Made by a program: the position numbers and the translations under genes
The notes under the pieces: generated by a model
Told to the model about the DNA's origin: nothing
The model's database searches: none
The model's input: the letters and a program-made list of their open reading frames with translations, nothing else
Source of the DNA: Deltaproteobacteria bacterium Ga0077539
Lineage (GTDB): Bacteria > Myxococcota_A > Polyangia > Polyangiales > Ga0077539
DNA: 64,000 nt
Direction of reading: 5' to 3'
Assembly: GCA_001465015.1 (NCBI GenBank)
Contig: LNEO01000197.1
Location: 1 to 64,000, forward strand
Shown here: in pieces, positions 61,045 through 64,000 of the stretch
Layout of the letters: each line of letters opens with the position of its first letter
Position numbering within the stretch: the first letter of the stretch is position 1

Positions 61045-61374
61045 TCACACCTTGCCCTGAACCAAGAACGCGATCACGAACGCGTAGAGGACCAGCGACT
61101 CGATGAGCGCCAGACCGAGGATCATCGGCGTGCCGAGCTTGCTGGCCGCGCCGGGGTTGCGGGCGATGCCTTCGAGGGCAGCGGCCGCGACGCGGCCCTG
61201 TCCAAGAGCGCCACCGAATGCCGCGATTCCGATCGCGAGACCCGCGGCGACGAAGGCCCACGCGGCCTTGTCGTTCGCGTTGCTGCCAGCGGCCGCCGCG
61301 TCCTGGGCGAACGCCGCCAGGCTGTAGAGGGTCACGAGCGCCGCGCTCGAAAGACCGAGCATCACCTTCTTCAT
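61045..61374 (-). CDS. atpE: ATP synthase Fo subunit c
   Basis: A 109-residue subunit of the membrane ion-driven ring. After a cleavable-looking N-terminal signal ([17 protein letters not shown]), the two hairpin helices follow. The first has [11 protein letters not shown]59[15 protein letters not shown]. The second has the ion-binding E92 in GLALIE92S93LVLY97AF. Gln, Glu-Ser and Tyr are present together, the ligand set also seen in sodium-binding c rings, but Leu replaces the usual Thr. A signal peptide on subunit c is known in some bacteria. The start is the ATG with AAGGAG eight bases upstream. It is the last gene of the atpZ-I-B-E unit. Confidence 0.95.
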   Translation of the reverse strand: MKKVMLGLSSAALVTLYSLAAFAQDAAAAGSNANDKAAWAFVAAGLAIGIAAFGGALGQGRVAAAALEGIARNPGAASKLGTPMILGLALIESLVLYAFVIAFLVQGKV

Positions 61375-61522
61375 CTCGAATACTCCTTGCACTGGTTTCG
61401 TAGGGTCAGACTCGTTGCGCTTCCAGCGCGGCGGTCTTTCTCTCGCGGGCGCCTTCTACACGAAGTCCAGCGAAAGACAAACCCCTGCTTTTTGATTCCG
61501 CTGAAAGCCGTAGATCGTCGAT

Positions 61523-62395
61523 TCAGGCCGCCGCCGCTTCGGCGTGGCCGTGGTCCTTCTTTGCGTGGCCTTTGTCCGCGGCGTGGCCGTGGTCATCGCC
61601 ATGGTCGTCGTGGTGCTCGATCGCCATCTGCACGTACACCGTCGAGAGGAGGCAGAACACGTAGGTCTGCACGGTCACCACGAGCACGCCCATCAGCATG
61701 ATCGGCACTGGCAGCACCAGGGCGACCAGCACGGTGAAGACGCTCACGACGAGGTGGTCGACGAACATGTTGACCATCAAGCGGATGGCCAACGTGATCG
61801 GGCGCGCGATGTGCGAGATGAGCTCGAGCGGCAGCATCAAGGGAGCGAGCCACCACACCGGGCCGAGAAAGTGCTTCAGGTACACAACGCCATTGCGGCG
61901 CAGCCCGTACAGGTGGGTCGTCACGAAGATGACCAGACCGCACGCGAGCGTCACGTTGAAGTTCGACGTCGCTGGCGAAAAGCCGGGAACGAGGCCGAGG
62001 GCGTTGGAAAAGAAGATGAACATCGCGCACGTGCCGATGATCGGCAGGAAGTACTTGGCGTCCTTCGGGCCGAGCGCGTCCTTCAGCACGTTGTAGAAGG
62101 CCTCGACGAAGTTCTCGGTGAACGAGGACACCGTGAGGCGGCCTTCAGGAATGAGCGCCTTCTCGGTCTGCGCGATGCGCGCGCGGGTCACGAGCGCGAA
62201 CAGCAGCACGAGCAGCACTGCAAACAGCGCGAGCAGCGTGTACTCGAGCGTCACGGGCGCGTGCGGGTGGTTGAGCACCGACTCGCTCGTGTGCGCGATC
62301 GAGCGGCTCCACCCCATGTGCTCGACCGCTTGCTCGAGAGCACGCAGCCCGGGAAGCGCCAGGAGGTAGGAGAACCATGAAGTGTGATCAGGCAT
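61523..62395 (-). CDS. atpB: ATP synthase Fo subunit a
   Basis: A 290-residue membrane subunit that passes ions to the c ring. About six hydrophobic segments are seen. The conserved stator Arg lies in SHIARPITLAIRLMVNMFVDH. NALGLVPGFSPATSNFNVTLA and EHMGW/PHAPVTLEYT are typical of the family. A C-terminal His/Asp-rich tail of about 30 residues (HHDDHGDDHGHAADKGHAKK) extends beyond the usual end and might bind metal. It lies between atpI and atpE, with 148 bp to atpE. Confidence 0.95.
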   Translation of the reverse strand: MPDHTSWFSYLLALPGLRALEQAVEHMGWSRSIAHTSESVLNHPHAPVTLEYTLLALFAVLLVLLFALVTRARIAQTEKALIPEGRLTVSSFTENFVEAFYNVLKDALGPKDAKYFLPIIGTCAMFIFFSNALGLVPGFSPATSNFNVTLACGLVIFVTTHLYGLRRNGVVYLKHFLGPVWWLAPLMLPLELISHIARPITLAIRLMVNMFVDHLVVSVFTVLVALVLPVPIMLMGVLVVTVQTYVFCLLSTVYVQMAIEHHDDHGDDHGHAADKGHAKKDHGHAEAAAA

Positions 62396-62435
62396 CGCGA
62401 GTGATCCTTCGAGTCTGCTTCGACGTCTGCGGAAT

Positions 62436-62843
62436 TCAGTCCGCGGACGATGAATCGCCTTGCTTGGGGGGGTCTGTAGGGTCCGTGGACGTTCCGTAGA
62501 AGAGGCCCACCAGCGTGATCGCAGCGACCACCGCAGAGACGCCGGCCATGAAGGCGCCGCCTCGAACGATGTTGTTGATCACAAGAACGCCCACGATCGT
62601 GACGCGGGCGATGAACTTCACGCCGAGAAACACGCCGGCGCGCTTACGCCCAGGGTGGTTGTCGTCGAGCATCGTGACCGCGAGCTTCGCGAGCAGGACG
62701 AAGTTCGCCGCCGCCAGAACCGTGCCCACCGCCGAGGAAACCGCGGACTGCCAGCCGTAGTAGAACCCCATCAGCCCCGCAGAGAGAGCGCCGACGGCGG
62801 CGCTCACCAGGACGACACGTTGGACGAGGTTGTTGGCGTTCAT
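62436..62843 (-). CDS. atpI: AtpI-like ATP synthase assembly protein
   Basis: A 135-residue protein with four hydrophobic segments (VVLVSAAVGALSAGLMGF, AVSSAVGTVLAAANFVLLAKL, VTIVGVLVINNIVRGG, VSAVVAAITLVGLFYG) and a hydrophilic Pro/Asp/Ser-rich tail. Position and topology fit the small AtpI chaperone that helps assemble the c ring. Sequence conservation in this family is low, so the symbol rests on context: 40 bp upstream of atpB and 19 bp downstream of atpZ. Confidence 0.8.
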   Translation of the reverse strand: MNANNLVQRVVLVSAAVGALSAGLMGFYYGWQSAVSSAVGTVLAAANFVLLAKLAVTMLDDNHPGRKRAGVFLGVKFIARVTIVGVLVINNIVRGGAFMAGVSAVVAAITLVGLFYGTSTDPTDPPKQGDSSSAD

Positions 62844-62862
62844 GGCAGGGGAGGGGCGGAGG

Positions 62863-63186
62863 TCAATCGCGGGGCGCGGTCGGCTCGCTGCTGGATGCGT
62901 CGGGGTCGTTGCTCGGGTCGGTCGTTTTCGAGGGCTCTTTGGCCGTCGCCGCGTTGGCGGCGTCTTGTTGCTCTTCGCGCTCGGCGCGGGCCTGCGCGCG
63001 CTGTCCGTACTTGATCAGCGAGCGAAAGCCCGCTGCGCTTCCGACGATGATCCCGACTAACGTGAGCCAGGGGCCCGTCGCAAACCGTCTGTCGAGCCAC
63101 GCACCAGCCACGAGACCGATGATCACAGAGACGACCAGTTCGATCCCGATCGAGATGGCTCCAGCGTCACGCAGAGGAATCTTCAC
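62863..63186 (-). CDS. atpZ: AtpZ/AtpI-family small membrane protein
   Basis: A 107-residue protein with two membrane helices (GIELVVSVIIGLVAGAWLDRRF and WLTLVGIIVGSAAGFRSL), the AtpZ signature hairpin with the Gly-rich turn and FR-type end. A charged Ala/Glu/Asp/Ser-rich C-terminal tail follows. Members precede Fo genes and have been linked to Mg transport or assembly. The start is GTG (VKIPLRDAG) with AAGG about seven bases upstream. It is first in the operon. Confidence 0.8.
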   Translation of the reverse strand: MKIPLRDAGAISIGIELVVSVIIGLVAGAWLDRRFATGPWLTLVGIIVGSAAGFRSLIKYGQRAQARAEREEQQDAANAATAKEPSKTTDPSNDPDASSSEPTAPRD

Positions 63187-63245
63187 AGGTCGCCTTGCTC
63201 GCCACCGCCGTGACGTACGACGATCTAAGCGCCGCGCTCTTACAC

Positions 63246-63261
63246 CCCGACGCACGTCGGG
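63246..63261. promoter_or_regulatory. 16-bp perfect palindrome upstream of the atp operon
   Basis: CCCGACG-CA-CGTCGGG is a 7-bp perfect inverted repeat in the 210-bp divergent region, 60 bp upstream of the atpZ start. Its symmetry and position suggest an operator. A hairpin in an mRNA leader is the alternative. Confidence 0.4.
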
Positions 63262-63396
63262 TCAAGGATGGCCGCGACCACACTTCCGCGGTCTTTCTGC
63301 GACGAAACGCCGAACGGCCCCCTCCGCCGCGCATTCATTGCGCGCATCGACGGGCCTTCTCTCGGGGGCACCAAATGGGGGACAAGAGAGGTCGCG

Positions 63397-64000
63397 ATGA
63401 GCGACGAACGCAAAGACCCGCCCGCCGAGCGCTCGAGCAGCGCGCCGACCCCCGCCGAGGTCGCGACCGAGAGCGCGCCAGAAAGCCCCTCGGGAGCCGA
63501 TCGCTCCGCGGATGGGCCGACGGTCGAGCCCGCCGAGCCGCGTCGAGCCGGGGCGACCAACACGTGGACGCGACGCCCCTCGGCGATCGACCTCGCCGAA
63601 GCGAAGGCCGTCGCGACCGCTGGCGTGGCATCGGCACGCAAGGCCGCGAGCGCGCTTTCGAGCTCCGTTCGTCGGGGCGCGGACAGTTTTGCCGATGGCG
63701 TCTCTCGCGGCGCGGGTCGGGTCGGATCGGCCTTCGAAGCGCCAGGAGAGAGCGAAGTCGGCGCGCTGCTCGGAGAAGCGGACTTGCCCGAGCTGGTCGG
63801 CGATCCGCTCGAAGCCATGGCTCGCAGGCTCGATCGAGAGTCGGATTTGTGGCGCGAGCTCTCCCTCCGCGCGCTCGCGCGCGCCGCCTGGGCTGACCGC
63901 GTCGCGCAGACCGCGGCGGTGGGCGCGTGGCTCGTCACTGTCGCCACAGCCGCGCTGGCGCTCTTCGCGGCGCTGGTGGGCGGTGGCCGCTCGTGGCACT
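63397..64000 (+). CDS. Hypothetical membrane-associated protein, 3' end beyond window
   Basis: A partial gene, open from the ATG at 63397 to the window end (201 codons). An Asp/Ser/Pro/Glu-rich, probably disordered N-terminus (about 1-55) is followed by helical Ala/Arg-rich sequence (AEAKAVATAGVASARKAASAL). A charged helical region comes next (DPLEAMARRLDRESDLWREL), then the beginning of a membrane helix (WLVTVATAALALFAALVGGG). AGAGAGG lies about eight bases upstream. No family was recognised. The codon pattern fits this frame better than the overlapping antisense frames. Confidence 0.6.
   Translation, partial: MSDERKDPPAERSSSAPTPAEVATESAPESPSGADRSADGPTVEPAEPRRAGATNTWTRRPSAIDLAEAKAVATAGVASARKAASALSSSVRRGADSFADGVSRGAGRVGSAFEAPGESEVGALLGEADLPELVGDPLEAMARRLDRESDLWRELSLRALARAAWADRVAQTAAVGAWLVTVATAALALFAALVGGGRSWH

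Noticed and set aside
1..64000. tRNA, rRNA, CRISPR array, insertion sequence or prophage
   Set aside because: I scanned the gaps for cloverleaf arms, regularly spaced direct repeats, transposase motifs and att-like repeats, and none was convincing.

Overview
This is a high-GC window from a bacterial chromosome, most likely from a myxobacterium (Myxococcota, Polyangia-like). The clues are many lipoproteins with Asp/Ala-rich linkers, a MYXO-CTERM-type C-terminal anchor (45347-46201), a MopE-like Cys/Asn motif, a TIGR02996-type leucine-rich protein, several Ser/Thr kinase-like proteins, and a reverse transcriptase resembling the myxobacterial retron RTs. I saw no tRNA, rRNA, CRISPR array or intact insertion sequence. 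Almost every gene gives a long open frame on the opposite strand; these are composition shadows and are left out.

Layout. 1-5006: a metallophosphoesterase and the chromosome-condensation ATPase smc, diverging, then a low-GC gap with inverted repeats. 5007-13348: a TetR regulator, a protease-like lipoprotein that lacks its catalytic residues, an SH3/NlpC-P60 lipoprotein, an NHL-like protein, an HcpA-like Cys-rich Sel1 lipoprotein, and typA. 13514-16533: two lipoproteins and a YihY-family membrane protein on the minus strand. 16681-25047: addB and addA (recombinational repair) and a homoserine dehydrogenase carrying a CBS pair. 25058-34886 is the most unusual stretch. It holds an LRR/zinc-ribbon/SDR fusion head-to-head with a degenerate EF-Tu paralogue, a giant protein with a C-terminal Ser/Thr kinase, and a frameshifted reverse transcriptase translationally coupled to a TIGR02996/LRR protein. 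34891-44435: a 2-oxoglutarate/iron oxygenase, hflX, and a run of secreted or hypothetical proteins joined by 4-nt start/stop overlaps, including a distant paralogue pair (34891-35676 and 40462-41424). 44440-60920: an SDR, a MYXO-CTERM protein, a GT-C-like membrane protein, an L,D-transpeptidase, a HEAT-repeat membrane protein, a probable pseudokinase, an RseP-type site-2 protease and a transglutaminase. 61045-63186: the Fo part of ATP synthase in the order atpZ-atpI-atpB-atpE on the minus strand. The window ends inside a membrane-anchored hypothetical gene.

How the genes fit together. Housekeeping genes (smc, typA, addAB, hom, hflX, rseP, atp) alternate with envelope and secretion genes. The best candidate for an undescribed system is the RT plus TIGR02996/LRR pair at 32456-34886. 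Next is the divergent LRR-SDR / EF-Tu-like pair, whose start codons are only 23 bp apart. Both assignments rest on motifs read by eye. Start codons were chosen from ribosome-binding sites, overlaps and family N-termini, and may be off for genes with no clear Shine-Dalgarno sequence.
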